From: an uncultured Clostridium sp.
GTDB lineage: Bacteria; Bacillota; Clostridia; TANB77; CAG-508
Direction: 5' to 3'
Length of the DNA: 34,490 bases
Assembly (NCBI GenBank): GCA_946497905.1
Contig: CAMMMI010000004.1
Location: 1 to 34,490 of the forward strand
Below, one piece after another: positions 17,156 through 25,030 of this stretch. How positions within the stretch are numbered: the first letter of the stretch is position 1; every line of letters starts with the position of its first letter. A program made the position numbers and the translations under genes. The notes below the pieces were generated by a model, which was not told where the DNA came from, made no database searches, and saw nothing but the letters and a program-made list of their open reading frames with translations.

Positions 17156-17184
17156 ATTATAAATTCTATTTCGAATTTTGTCAA
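17156..17184 (-). promoter_or_regulatory. Consensus sigma-A promoter of the TasA/SipW operon
   Basis: Minus strand TTGACA (17179-17184), exactly 17 nt, TATAAT (17156-17161): all twelve bases are consensus. The leader to the TTG start is roughly 130 nt. The rest of the 315-nt gap 17016-17330 is AT-rich and holds no gene I can support. Confidence 0.85.
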
Positions 17185-17226
17185 CATAATTCAAAATAAT
17201 TTTTTCATTTTTCATCGCAAAATTCG
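17172..17226. promoter_or_regulatory. Inverted repeat overlapping the TasA-operon promoter, possible operator
   Basis: CGAATTTTG at 17172-17180 and its exact complement CAAAATTCG at 17218-17226 are separated by 37 nt. The first copy overlaps the -35 box and spacer and the second lies upstream of the promoter. This spacing would suit a repressor binding two sites, but nothing identifies the regulator. Confidence 0.4.
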
Positions 17227-17330
17227 ACAAATCATATTTTACGCAAACATATTATTTGTACAAATATATATTAATATATTTATTTTTGTGGCATTAAAAC
17301 CTTTAATTATGTAACTAGAATTTTACTATT

Positions 17331-18326
17331 TTATAAATTATTTATTTGCTCTTTTGTCAATCCTGTTATCTTTATAATAAAATCTATATCTAGCTTTTCT
17401 TCTAACATTTTTTTAGCTATATTTATTTTTTCTTCTAACATTCCTTCAGTTTTTCCTTCCATTCTTCCTTTTTTTATTTCTCTAAGCCTGTCTCTTCTTA
17501 ATACTTCTTTTGCATGCATCATTTTATCTCCTCCTTTTTCTTCTTTTATATATCTTTCTTTTAACTTTTCTAAAGACTTTTTGCTCATTTCATCTTCTAA
17601 TAAATAATCAACTATTTCTAAAAATTGCTTCTTCTTTTCTTTTTTATTTAAATTTTCATATATTTCTTCTATTGTTTCCATTATTTCTTCTGTATTTTTC
17701 ATTCTTTCAATTATAGATATCTTTGATATAAATAGATCGTCTTTGATTGCTTTTTCTCTATCTCTTATATCTATTAAGTTATATCCTGTTATTGCTTCCA
17801 CTTTTTCTATACTTTCAAATTCTACTTGTATTTCTGATATTTCCTGCTCTGCATTCCATACTTTCTCTCCTGTATATATGACTATAGGTACTACTCTTGG
17901 TATTCCTACTTTTTCAATCTTTCCTTTTATATTTTTAATTCTTCCTCTTATTATTTCCATACTGTACTCTAATATCCTATATGCCATATTTTTATCTACT
18001 TTCGTTTGATGTTCAATTAAGAAAAATATTTCTTTTCCTTTTATTTTATATACTATATCTGCTAAACGTTCTTCATATATTTTTGTTATATATTTTGTTT
18101 CGTATCTTTCCAAATCATTTTGATATATTTTTGTTTTTGGTTTTAGATATGTATTAATTATTTTTGACACTTCTTTTTTATCAGCTAATATTCCTCTAAA
18201 AATTTTGTCGTGCTTATTATGACTACTTTTAGTTATGTAACTTTCTTCATTTTCTCTTAATACATATATATTTGCTTCTAATAATTTATAGATTTTTAGA
18301 TAATCTTTTAATGTATATATTATCAA
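17331..18326 (-). CDS. Rpn family PD-(D/E)XK nuclease/putative transposase
   Basis: Recombination-promoting nuclease family (formerly 'transposase_31'), thought to cut DNA and promote RecA-independent recombination. Marks in order: HNKHDKIFRGILADKKEVSKIINTYL, the family opening; then RLADIVYKIKGKEIFFLIEHQTKVDKNMAYRILEY, with Asp, Glu and Gln of the PD-(D/E)XK fold; then VVPIVIYTG. The C-terminal third is charged and helical, ending with the family tail NIAKKMLEEKLDIDFIIKITGLTKEQINNL. Length of 331 fits. The TTG start is behind AAGGAGG. It stands alone between the TasA operon promoter and the TIGR04086 gene. Such genes are common and often numerous in gut Clostridia; no inverted terminal repeats are visible around it. 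Confidence 0.88.
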   Translation of the reverse strand: MIIYTLKDYLKIYKLLEANIYVLRENEESYITKSSHNKHDKIFRGILADKKEVSKIINTYLKPKTKIYQNDLERYETKYITKIYEERLADIVYKIKGKEIFFLIEHQTKVDKNMAYRILEYSMEIIRGRIKNIKGKIEKVGIPRVVPIVIYTGEKVWNAEQEISEIQVEFESIEKVEAITGYNLIDIRDREKAIKDDLFISKISIIERMKNTEEIMETIEEIYENLNKKEKKKQFLEIVDYLLEDEMSKKSLEKLKERYIKEEKGGDKMMHAKEVLRRDRLREIKKGRMEGKTEGMLEEKINIAKKMLEEKLDIDFIIKITGLTKEQINNL

Positions 18327-18589
18327 ATTTTACTTCCTCCTTATTATATTTATATTTTTATTATAAAGCAACATTTAATTATTAGTAAATATTTCTTTTT
18401 TCTACCTCCTTTACATGTTTTTCTCTTATTTCCTTGTTTTTCCTTATTTTGAAAATTTTTTAGAATTTTTTAATGATTTTAAAATATAGTTGAAATAAAA
18501 TAGTTAAGTTACATAATTTATAAATTTATAACATCTTTTCTTTTAAATGTCAAATTTTATTTTCAGAAAGGAATTGAGAAAATTCCCTC

Positions 18590-18979
18590 CTACTTTCTGT
18601 TATTAACTCCTAATATTCCTCCCAGTATCCCAAAAACCATACCTACTGTTATCATTATAATACTTTGTGCTGTTAATCCAAATTTCCAATTAAGAATACT
18701 TGATATAAGATATATAATTAGCATATATGCTCCACCTATTATTGCACCATTTATTAGTCCATTCTTTTTTATTTTTATATTTACTATTGAACTTCCTATT
18801 AATATACTTAATGCTGTTATAATAATTATTACTGGATTTATTGTTTTTTCTTCTACTTGTGTATATGTTAATATTAATGCAAATATGACTAATAGTATTA
18901 ATGTTGTAACAAGTGATATTCCTATCCCTTTTAATATTTGTATAATTGTTTTATTCTCTTCCATTTTATATGCTTGCAT
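18590..18979 (-). CDS. TIGR04086 family membrane protein
   Basis: 129 residues in four hydrophobic segments: GISLVTTLILLVIFALILTY, PVIIIITALSILIGSSIV, GAIIGGAYMLIIYLISSIL and SIIMITVGMVFGILGGILGVN. The closing GILGGILGVN is the recognisable signature of this clostridial family (related to B. subtilis YrzE), whose biochemical role is unknown. An ATG at 18979 follows GAGGAATTAAAG; M6 is an alternative. In other Clostridia this gene often stands near yajC and secDF, which here lie 5 kb away. Confidence 0.78.
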   Translation of the reverse strand: MQAYKMEENKTIIQILKGIGISLVTTLILLVIFALILTYTQVEEKTINPVIIIITALSILIGSSIVNIKIKKNGLINGAIIGGAYMLIIYLISSILNWKFGLTAQSIIMITVGMVFGILGGILGVNNRK

Positions 18980-19028
18980 AACTTTAATTCCTCTTTTCTC
19001 TTTTTTTATTTAATTAATGTATATTTAA

Positions 19029-19062
19029 TAAAAAAAGAAATAGAACTTATATCTCTATTTCT
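19029..19062 (-). terminator. Rho-independent terminator overlapping the birA 3' end
   Basis: On the minus strand AAAGAAATAGA, which still belongs to the last birA codons, pairs with TCTATTTCT across a loop of about 9 nt. Seven T follow. Confidence 0.75.
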
Positions 19063-19640
19063 TTTTTTATTTCTTTTTCTAATATTTCTATTATTTTTAT
19101 TATTATATCTTCTCTTGAGAATTCTTTTTTAAATTCTTTTTTTAAAGATGTTGCAATTTCTATTGTTTCTTTATTAAAATTTTCTTCATTAACATTTAAG
19201 CCTATTCCTATGATTAGGTTATTAATTTTTCCTCCTATTGTACTAGTTTTTGTTAAAATTCCACATATTTTTTTATTGTTTAATATCAAATCATTAGGTT
19301 CTTTTATTGATAACTCAATATTATATAACTCGTAAATTGCCTTTTTTATGCATTCTGCTATTTTTATTGTTATTCCTTCTAATTTTTTTAACTGACATTT
19401 TGGTTTTAATATTATTGTCATTGCTATGTTTTTTCCTGTTCCTGTGTACCATATTCTTCCTTTTGTTCCTATCCCATTTGTTTGTATTTCTGCTATTATT
19501 ATTTTTCCATTTTTTTTTGGATTATTTGCTATTTTTTGTGCGTATATATTTGTTGAATCTATTTCTTCAAAATATTCTATTTGTTTTCCTATTATATTTG
19601 TATTTGCTTTTTTTATTTTTTCTATATTCAATTTTATCAT
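19047..19640 (-). CDS. birA: Biotin-[acetyl-CoA-carboxylase] ligase, minimal form
   Basis: Activates biotin with ATP and attaches it to the carrier lysine of biotin enzymes; cytoplasmic. Catalytic-domain marks: EEIDSTNIYAQ, GIGTKGRIWYTGTGKNIAMTIIL (adenylate loop, usually GRGR.W), KEPNDLILNNKKICGILTKTS (usually KWPNDI....KlaGIL.E), and IGIGLNVNEE. About 200 residues cover only the ligase domain. The N-terminal DNA-binding domain of regulatory BirA and most of the C-terminal SH3-like domain are absent, so it should not act as a repressor. The start is uncertain: ATG at 19649, ATG at 19640 or TTG at 19631, with GGGAAGG best spaced for the last. Confidence 0.88.
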   Translation of the reverse strand: MIKLNIEKIKKANTNIIGKQIEYFEEIDSTNIYAQKIANNPKKNGKIIIAEIQTNGIGTKGRIWYTGTGKNIAMTIILKPKCQLKKLEGITIKIAECIKKAIYELYNIELSIKEPNDLILNNKKICGILTKTSTIGGKINNLIIGIGLNVNEENFNKETIEIATSLKKEFKKEFSREDIIIKIIEILEKEIKKEIEI

Positions 19641-19736
19641 CCTTCCCATATCCCAGATTGTATTTAGCTATTTTTTATTTAGATTATATAATCAATCTCT
19701 ATTCTTGCCAATAGTTTTTTGAAAAATATTTTTTGG

Positions 19737-19765
19737 TTGACAAAATATGTAAATGCGTCTATAAT
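19737..19765 (+). promoter_or_regulatory. Consensus sigma-A promoter of the 450-aa surface protein gene
   Basis: TTGACA (19737-19742), 17 nt, TATAAT (19760-19765), a full consensus match, preceded by an A/T-rich UP-like stretch. Its first ten bases (TTGACAAAAT) equal those of the TasA-operon promoter. The expected leader is about 110 nt. Confidence 0.88.
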
Positions 19766-19826
19766 GTAATTGTATTTTTATTCATTTTTTTATTCTTTAT
19801 TAATCCAATTATCAAAATTAAATAAG

Positions 19827-19856
19827 TCAAAATTAAAATTTAAATATTAATTTTGA
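19827..19856 (+). promoter_or_regulatory. Leader hairpin of the surface protein mRNA
   Basis: TCAAAATTAA (19827-19836) and TTAATTTTGA (19847-19856) form a perfect 10-bp stem with a 10-nt loop. It lies between the promoter and the AAGGAGGT ribosome site. There is no T-run, so it is not a terminator; a role in mRNA stability or translation is possible. Confidence 0.4.
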
Positions 19857-19883
19857 TTAACTATATTTACAAGGAGGTCTTTA

Positions 19884-21236
19884 TTGAAAGCTAAAAAATT
19901 TATTTTTATTATTTTGATGGGCATTTTGATTGTCTTTATGTCATTTTTTTCAAATTGCGTTTTTTCCAAATATGTTATTGATTCACAAAATCTAGTTGCA
20001 AAAATTGATATTGATAGATGCCCTCCAAAAATTCAGTTAATAAGTATTGAAAATACTAATAAAAATTATGAAAGTTATGCAAATAAAAATCATGTAATAA
20101 CATTAAAATTTAAAGTTACCGAGAAAAATATTTCTATTAATAATTTTAATTCAAATTATATAAAATTTAAATTAAATGAAAATATTATTTCCCCAAATTC
20201 TGTAAAAATTAATTTATTATCACATATTAATGATGAAATGATTTATACAATTACTTTATCAGGAATAAATGGAAATGGTATTCTTAAAGTATATTTTCCA
20301 GAAGGTGTTATTGTAGATAAATCAAATCAAAAATCAAAAGAAGAAACTTTTAATACTAATATAAAAATTGATAATATCTCACCTGTTACTATTTTTAAAG
20401 AAAGTCTTTTATCTAATGGTAAGTCTTTAGCTAAAATTTCTTGTGATGAATCTATTAGACCAATAAGTGGGTGGAGTATGACAAATAATAATTTAGAATT
20501 GTCTAAAGAATTTAGTAATACCATTTATTATCCAATTACTGTAACTGATTTTGCTCAAAATTCTTCTATAGTATATGTTGATATAAAAAATGCTGATTTT
20601 ATAAAATTAAATTATGGTATTTTTTATAATCATAATAAATTAGAATTAGTGCCTGCTAATAGTATTTCTGGTAAAGATATTATTTCGTCAAATTCGATTT
20701 ATAAGATTGAAAGTTTATTTTTTAATTACGAAAATTCTTTAAATCCTTATTTACTACAAGGAAGAGCTTTTGTTTATACTCATTGGGGTGATGGTGCTAG
20801 AAGTCGTTGTAAATATACTGAAACACCTTATTATCACGGCTATAATCCTTCTGGAAATGAGTGGATGGATAATTCTTCTAATACTTCTTGCTTTCTTTCT
20901 GGAAAAAAATATATTCAATTTGGTGGTAGTGGCTTAAATTATAAAAATGCTATTGCAGCAAATGTTAATAAGCCAATTCCTGAAAATATTTCTTCTCAAT
21001 ATTTATATGGTATTTCTTCTATTGCTTTTTCTTTGAAAGAGTATTCTGAATATTCTATTGTTTATCAAGCTTATATAAAAAATATTGGCTGGCTAGCTTG
21101 TGCTAGTGATGGTCAAGAGTTACTTTATGCTTATGATAAACCTTTTAGTGCTTTTCGTATGAATTTAGTCCCTAAATCAGAAAAACAGTATTTAATTGAT
21201 TTTTGGAATAAAGATATTGGAACTAGTAATATATAA
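19884..21236 (+). CDS. Secreted surface protein with SipW-type signal region and ChW-like C-terminus
   Basis: 450 residues. The signal region (KAKKFIFIILMGILIVFMSFFSNCVFSKYVIDSQNLVAKIDID) has the F-SKYv...vA layout of the TasA-like protein nearby, so it may also be cleaved by the SipW-type peptidase. An Ig/cadherin-like beta domain follows (CPPKIQLISIENTN to KIDNISPVTIF, about 46-165), then another beta-rich part. A region with several Trp/Tyr/Cys lies at about 300-350 (YTHWGDGARSRCKY, NEWMDNSSNTSCFLSG). The end (YSIVYQAYIKNIGWLACASDGQELLYAY...FRMNLVP) resembles a clostridial ChW repeat. TTG start behind AAGGAGGT. It is one of only two main plus-strand genes, with its own promoter and terminator. 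Function is unknown; adhesin or enzyme are both open. Confidence 0.75.
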   Translation: MKAKKFIFIILMGILIVFMSFFSNCVFSKYVIDSQNLVAKIDIDRCPPKIQLISIENTNKNYESYANKNHVITLKFKVTEKNISINNFNSNYIKFKLNENIISPNSVKINLLSHINDEMIYTITLSGINGNGILKVYFPEGVIVDKSNQKSKEETFNTNIKIDNISPVTIFKESLLSNGKSLAKISCDESIRPISGWSMTNNNLELSKEFSNTIYYPITVTDFAQNSSIVYVDIKNADFIKLNYGIFYNHNKLELVPANSISGKDIISSNSIYKIESLFFNYENSLNPYLLQGRAFVYTHWGDGARSRCKYTETPYYHGYNPSGNEWMDNSSNTSCFLSGKKYIQFGGSGLNYKNAIAANVNKPIPENISSQYLYGISSIAFSLKEYSEYSIVYQAYIKNIGWLACASDGQELLYAYDKPFSAFRMNLVPKSEKQYLIDFWNKDIGTSNI

Positions 21237-21267
21237 TCATAAGAAACTGTCCTGTCATATAAGCTCC

Positions 21268-21309
21268 AAAATAATCCAGCTATAAATTTAATTTTAGCTG
21301 GATTATTTT
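21268..21309. terminator. Bidirectional Rho-independent terminator
   Basis: Perfect 14-bp stem AAAATAATCCAGCT/AGCTGGATTATTTT with a 14-nt loop and A/T-runs on both sides. It lies between the convergent surface-protein gene (+) and the M23 gene (-) and can serve both. Confidence 0.9.
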
Positions 21310-21365
21310 CAAAACTTATTTTTATTATAAAAAATAACAAATTTTTCTATAACATAATTATTAAA

Positions 21366-22034
21366 CTATTTATAATTTTGATTTATCATATATCCTTCTT
21401 TTCCGTTTACTCTTATACGAACTTTATCCCACGTATATCCATCTGCTTGAGCAACACTTGCTTGTAATACATAAAGTGTTGTATTAGGGATATATAATGT
21501 TTTTTCACTACTACTTGTTGTTGGCTCATTTCTTAAATTAGTATTTTTTGCTAAAGTTTTCATTTCTCCTGTATTATTATTTGTACTATCAATTTGATAA
21601 TTTTCACTATTATAACTTCCTACTTTATTTGGTATTCCCATATAATCTGCTGGATTTGAGTTATCTGCATATTTGTTACTTGCATTTCTTATTTCAAAGT
21701 GTAAGTGTTTTCCTGTTACTTTTCCTGTTGCACCCATAACTCCTAATTTTGTTAATCTATTTATATTTTGATTTACTTTAACATCAATTCTTGATAAATG
21801 ACAAAACCAATGATATTTTCCATCTGGTGCTTTTACTACTATAAAATTACCGTAATCTTTATCATTTGTTCCTATTCTTGTTACTATCCCATCACATGTT
21901 CCATATATTGTATCACTTCCTGTCATATCTATTCCTGTATGCCAACCTGCTATCCATTCTGTTCCTTGTCTTTTGTATTCGCATGTTACATTAAAATTCC
22001 CTGTTAATGGTAAATTTGTTGCCATATTATTCAC
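21366..22034 (-). CDS. M23 peptidase with C-terminal SH3-like domain, lysin-like
   Basis: Zinc endopeptidase that cleaves peptidoglycan cross-bridges. The M23/LytM domain (about 10-130) has all four metal or catalytic sites: H32 and D36 in GWHTGIDMTG, H80 in the WFCHLSRIDV loop, and HLHFEIR. A linker of about 25 residues precedes a bacterial SH3 domain (TLAKNTNLRNEPTTSSSEKTLYIPNT...VRIRVNGKEGYMINQ), which binds cell wall. No signal peptide or membrane segment exists, unlike host autolysins; this organisation suits a phage-type endolysin, although no holin or other phage gene lies nearby. The GTG at 22034 is preceded by AAGGAAGGA; an ATG three codons later is possible. An AAGGTC/GACCTT hairpin lies just upstream. 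Confidence 0.88.
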   Translation of the reverse strand: MNNMATNLPLTGNFNVTCEYKRQGTEWIAGWHTGIDMTGSDTIYGTCDGIVTRIGTNDKDYGNFIVVKAPDGKYHWFCHLSRIDVKVNQNINRLTKLGVMGATGKVTGKHLHFEIRNASNKYADNSNPADYMGIPNKVGSYNSENYQIDSTNNNTGEMKTLAKNTNLRNEPTTSSSEKTLYIPNTTLYVLQASVAQADGYTWDKVRIRVNGKEGYMINQNYK

Positions 22035-22045
22035 ATTCCTTCCTT

Positions 22046-22070
22046 AAGGTCAAAATATATTATAGACCTT
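22046..22070 (-). promoter_or_regulatory. Small hairpin before the M23 gene
   Basis: AAGGTC and GACCTT, 13 nt apart, sit directly before the AAGGAAGGA ribosome site. It could hide the site or act as an operator; it is short, so the evidence is weak. Confidence 0.3.
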
Positions 22071-22140
22071 ATATATAATATGACTTTTTCAATTATTTTG
22101 TTATGATATCTCTATTAGGTTTTTTTATAGCTATGTGGGT

Positions 22141-23841
22141 CTAATTTTCAATCAATTCTAAATTTGCTTGTCTTTTTATTTTATTTGTAGTAGTTTTTAT
22201 TAATGGTTCTTCTGAAATGATAAAACCTCTAATAGCTTTATATTTTGGCATAATTTTATTAATTTCTTTTATTTTATCTGATATAACTTTATAAATCTCA
22301 TCATCTGTTTTTACTTTATATGCTTCATTCATAATTTCTCTGTCAAATATAATTTTAGCATTTATTTTTATATCTTCTTTATCATCTGATTGTTGTTTTC
22401 CAAAAATAAAGGATTCTTTAACACCTTCTATTTTATTTATTAGACTTTCCATTTCTTCTGGGAATATATTTTTACCATTTTTCAAAACAATTACACTTTT
22501 CTTTCTTCCACAGATAAATATATAACCATCTTCATCAATTTTTGCTAAATCTCCTGTATGAAACCATCCTCCTTCTTCCATTACTTCTTTTGTTGCTTCT
22601 TCATTCTCATAATATCCAAGCATAACATTTGGTCCTTTTACAGTAAGTTCTCCCATTCCTTCTTCATTTGGATCATCTATTCTTGCTTCAATATGTGGAA
22701 GTGGCTTACCTATTGAACCTACTCTGAAATTTTCGTCTGTTTCTACTCCTATTACTGGAGAAGTTTCAGTTAATCCATACCCTTGACACAAATTAATTCC
22801 CCAATCTCTAAATGCATATTCTACTTCTTTATCTAATGCAGCTGCACCACTAACAAATAGTTTTATACTTCCACCAAATATATTATGAATATCTTTAAAA
22901 ATCTCTTTCTTTTCTGCCATTGATTTATCTCTATTTTCTTCCATTAGTTTTTTTACAATTTCTAACTTTCCTTGTTTTTCAAGATTTTTTAAAATTGTTT
23001 TATACATACTCTCATAAATTGCTGGCACAAATGAAGCAAAAGTTATTTTATATTCATTCAAGTTTTCTACAATATGTCTTATACCTTCACAGAAAGACCT
23101 TTGTGCTCCTATGTATAAAGAGTAAAGCATTCCAACTGTACATTCAAAAACATGATGTAATGGTAAAAATGATAATATTCTATCACTTGAATCTATTGTA
23201 AGTACAGATGCAAAATCCATTACATTTGATACCAAATTCTTATGTGATAAAGCTACAACTTTGGATTTTGATGTTGTTCCAGATGTAAATAGCATTATAT
23301 TCATTTCTTCTGGATTTATTTTTGCTTCTAAAAATTCTTTATTTCCTTCTTCTAATAATTTTTTTCCTTTTTCTATTAATTCTTTTTCTGAATAAATTCC
23401 TTCATCATGTATATCTGTGTCCATTGATATTAAATGTTTTAATTTATTCTTTTCACTGAATCTTATCTTTTTTATTGTTTCTTCATATTTTTTAGAATAA
23501 AAAATTGCTTCTACATCTGATCTCTCTATTAATTCTTCTAGTTCATTATCTGGAAGCGATCTATCTAATGGAACTACTATTCCTGTCCCACATACAATTG
23601 ATAAATATGCAAGTTCCCATTCATATCTATTTTCTCCAATAACAGCTATTCTTTTTCCCTTAAGTCCTAAACTAATTAGAGCTGTTCCTAAACAATTTAT
23701 CATGTCTCTTATTTCTTTGTGAGTATATTCTTTATATTTACCCTCTTCTAATTTTATTTTATACCCTGGTCTATCTCCATATAGTTTTCCTGTTTTTTCT
23801 AACATATCTTTTAAGTCTGTTACTTGTATAATGTTTTTCAT
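22141..23841 (-). CDS. AMP-binding long-chain fatty acid-CoA ligase
   Basis: Adenylate-forming enzyme that activates a fatty acid with ATP and passes it to CoA. Signature motifs in order: P-loop-like MLFTSGTTSKSKVV, LPLHHVFECTVGML, GYGLTETSPVIG, GWFHTGDLAKIDEDGYIFICGRKKSVIVLKNGKNIFPEE, and TTTNKIKRQANL near the end carrying the catalytic Lys. About 565 residues is normal for bacterial long-chain acyl-CoA synthetases. The chain length preferred cannot be read from sequence. The track start is four codons upstream; the ATG at 23841 (MKNIIQ) is similarly plausible, since GGGAATG provides a ribosome site for either. It stands alone, with no obvious lipid genes around it. Confidence 0.88.
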   Translation of the reverse strand: MKNIIQVTDLKDMLEKTGKLYGDRPGYKIKLEEGKYKEYTHKEIRDMINCLGTALISLGLKGKRIAVIGENRYEWELAYLSIVCGTGIVVPLDRSLPDNELEELIERSDVEAIFYSKKYEETIKKIRFSEKNKLKHLISMDTDIHDEGIYSEKELIEKGKKLLEEGNKEFLEAKINPEEMNIMLFTSGTTSKSKVVALSHKNLVSNVMDFASVLTIDSSDRILSFLPLHHVFECTVGMLYSLYIGAQRSFCEGIRHIVENLNEYKITFASFVPAIYESMYKTILKNLEKQGKLEIVKKLMEENRDKSMAEKKEIFKDIHNIFGGSIKLFVSGAAALDKEVEYAFRDWGINLCQGYGLTETSPVIGVETDENFRVGSIGKPLPHIEARIDDPNEEGMGELTVKGPNVMLGYYENEEATKEVMEEGGWFHTGDLAKIDEDGYIFICGRKKSVIVLKNGKNIFPEEMESLINKIEGVKESFIFGKQQSDDKEDIKINAKIIFDREIMNEAYKVKTDDEIYKVISDKIKEINKIMPKYKAIRGFIISEEPLIKTTTNKIKRQANLELIEN

Positions 23842-24015
23842 TTTTTTTCTCATTCCCTTCTTATACTTTTTTATTTAGTGCTTTTTGTCTAGCATATTAT
23901 ACTACTTCTTTATTTTACTTTCAATAACTGACCACATGTTATTATATGATTGTATTTTCAAATAATACATTTTCAATACTTGCCATTGCTAAATTTGCAT
24001 AATTTAAATTTGTTT

Positions 24016-24198
24016 CTATACAACTAACATTTCTTTAAGTTGTATATTTTTTTGTTTGTAATTTTCTAAATTTATATTATTTATTTTTTCGTTTTCTTCA
24101 AGTTCTTTTAATAAATTTTTTATATCAAACCATTTCCATTCACTATGTTTAGTTGGTTCTAAATTTTTTACCCCTCTATCTTTAATACTAATTTCCAC
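24016..24198 (-). pseudogene. C-terminal fragment of a Nudix hydrolase
   Basis: A 60-residue ORF beginning at a GTG behind AGGTG. Its first half (VKNLEPTKHSEWKWFDIKNLLKEL) matches the end of many small Nudix enzymes (EP.KH.eW.WFdi..LP), but the Nudix box and everything before it are missing. It lies 18 nt after the YdcF-type gene and in the same frame, with two stops between. It is best read as a remnant left by deletion. A tiny functional protein is less likely. Confidence 0.5.
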
Positions 24199-24216
24199 TA
24201 TTTTAACACCTATCTA

Positions 24217-24906
24217 CTATAATATTTTATTCAATTCTGTTTCAATATTTTTCTTATCGCCTTCATCATGTTCATTTTTTAAAATGAATTTGTTATATCC
24301 TTTTTTTACTAATATCTTATAAGTACTCCATACTTCTTGAGGAATATCCATTTTAATTTGCCAACCCTTTTTATAAAACATTTCCATTCTTTGTATGTCT
24401 CCAACTAAAACATTAACCCATTCATTTCCGTTTTTCTTATAATAGTCTTCACAACTAACATTTTCCGAATGAACAATAACTTCATATTCTGGCATTATTT
24501 TCTTAAATGCTGCATAAGCTCTTTTTTCATCATAAGGTTTACATACAACTATACATGATTTTATATTTAATTTTTCTTTTTCTATTAATCTTTTAGAAAA
24601 TCTAAAATTATCTCCTGTATTTGTAGATTCTTTCTCTAAATATATATCTTCTCTTGGAACACCTTTTGACATAGCAATTTTTGTGAATTTTTCTGCCTCT
24701 GTCTCATTCCATAATTTATATGTAATTTTCCCTAAACCTCCTGAAAATATTATTTTGTTAGCATACCCACTTAAATATAGTTCTGACGAAATATTAGCCA
24801 CATTTATATCCATTGCTCCCAATCCAATAATACAATCTGAATGTTTGAGTTCGTGATGCATTTTCATATAATTCCATAAAATTTGAATTAACTCTATATC
24901 TTCCAT
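24217..24906 (-). CDS. YdcF/SanA family (DUF218) protein
   Basis: 229 residues. The family core is visible: DCIIGLGAMDINVANISSELYLSGYANKIIFSGG, then TEAEKFTKIAMSKGVPREDIYLEKESTNTGDNFRFSKRLI, and CIVVCKPYDEKRAYAAFKKI. Family members bind or act on S-adenosylmethionine-like or cell-envelope substrates, but the reaction is unknown. No membrane segment is present, so this is a soluble form, as in YdcF and unlike SanA or ElyC. The ATG at 24906 follows AAGGAGATG. It is probably transcribed alone. Confidence 0.82.
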   Translation of the reverse strand: MEDIELIQILWNYMKMHHELKHSDCIIGLGAMDINVANISSELYLSGYANKIIFSGGLGKITYKLWNETEAEKFTKIAMSKGVPREDIYLEKESTNTGDNFRFSKRLIEKEKLNIKSCIVVCKPYDEKRAYAAFKKIMPEYEVIVHSENVSCEDYYKKNGNEWVNVLVGDIQRMEMFYKKGWQIKMDIPQEVWSTYKILVKKGYNKFILKNEHDEGDKKNIETELNKIL

Positions 24907-25030
24907 AAAGTCATCTCCTTTTCTTATCTATTATAGTTAAAATTTTTCCGTAATATTTCTTTTTAGCTTCCTTAGCTATTAATATTTTATCACCTTTTCA
25001 ATAATTTCCCCTACTACTAGTTCCATTTTT

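Noticed and set aside
17331-18326. Insertion sequence around the Rpn gene
   Set aside because: No terminal inverted repeats or target duplication could be seen; Rpn genes are not normally carried in an IS.
18343-18371. TTGCTT-17-TATAAT before the Rpn gene
   Set aside because: The implied transcript start would fall on or inside the AAGGAGG ribosome site, leaving no usable leader.
18564-18599. Hairpin at the end of the TIGR04086 gene (CAGAAA...GGAATT/AATTCC...TTTCTG)
   Set aside because: It has a 7-nt bulge and no T-run on either strand, so it is not convincing as a terminator.
20327-21340. Minus-strand ORFs within and after the 450-aa surface gene
   Set aside because: They are shadows of a gene with consensus promoter, ribosome site and terminator; one of them crosses the terminator.
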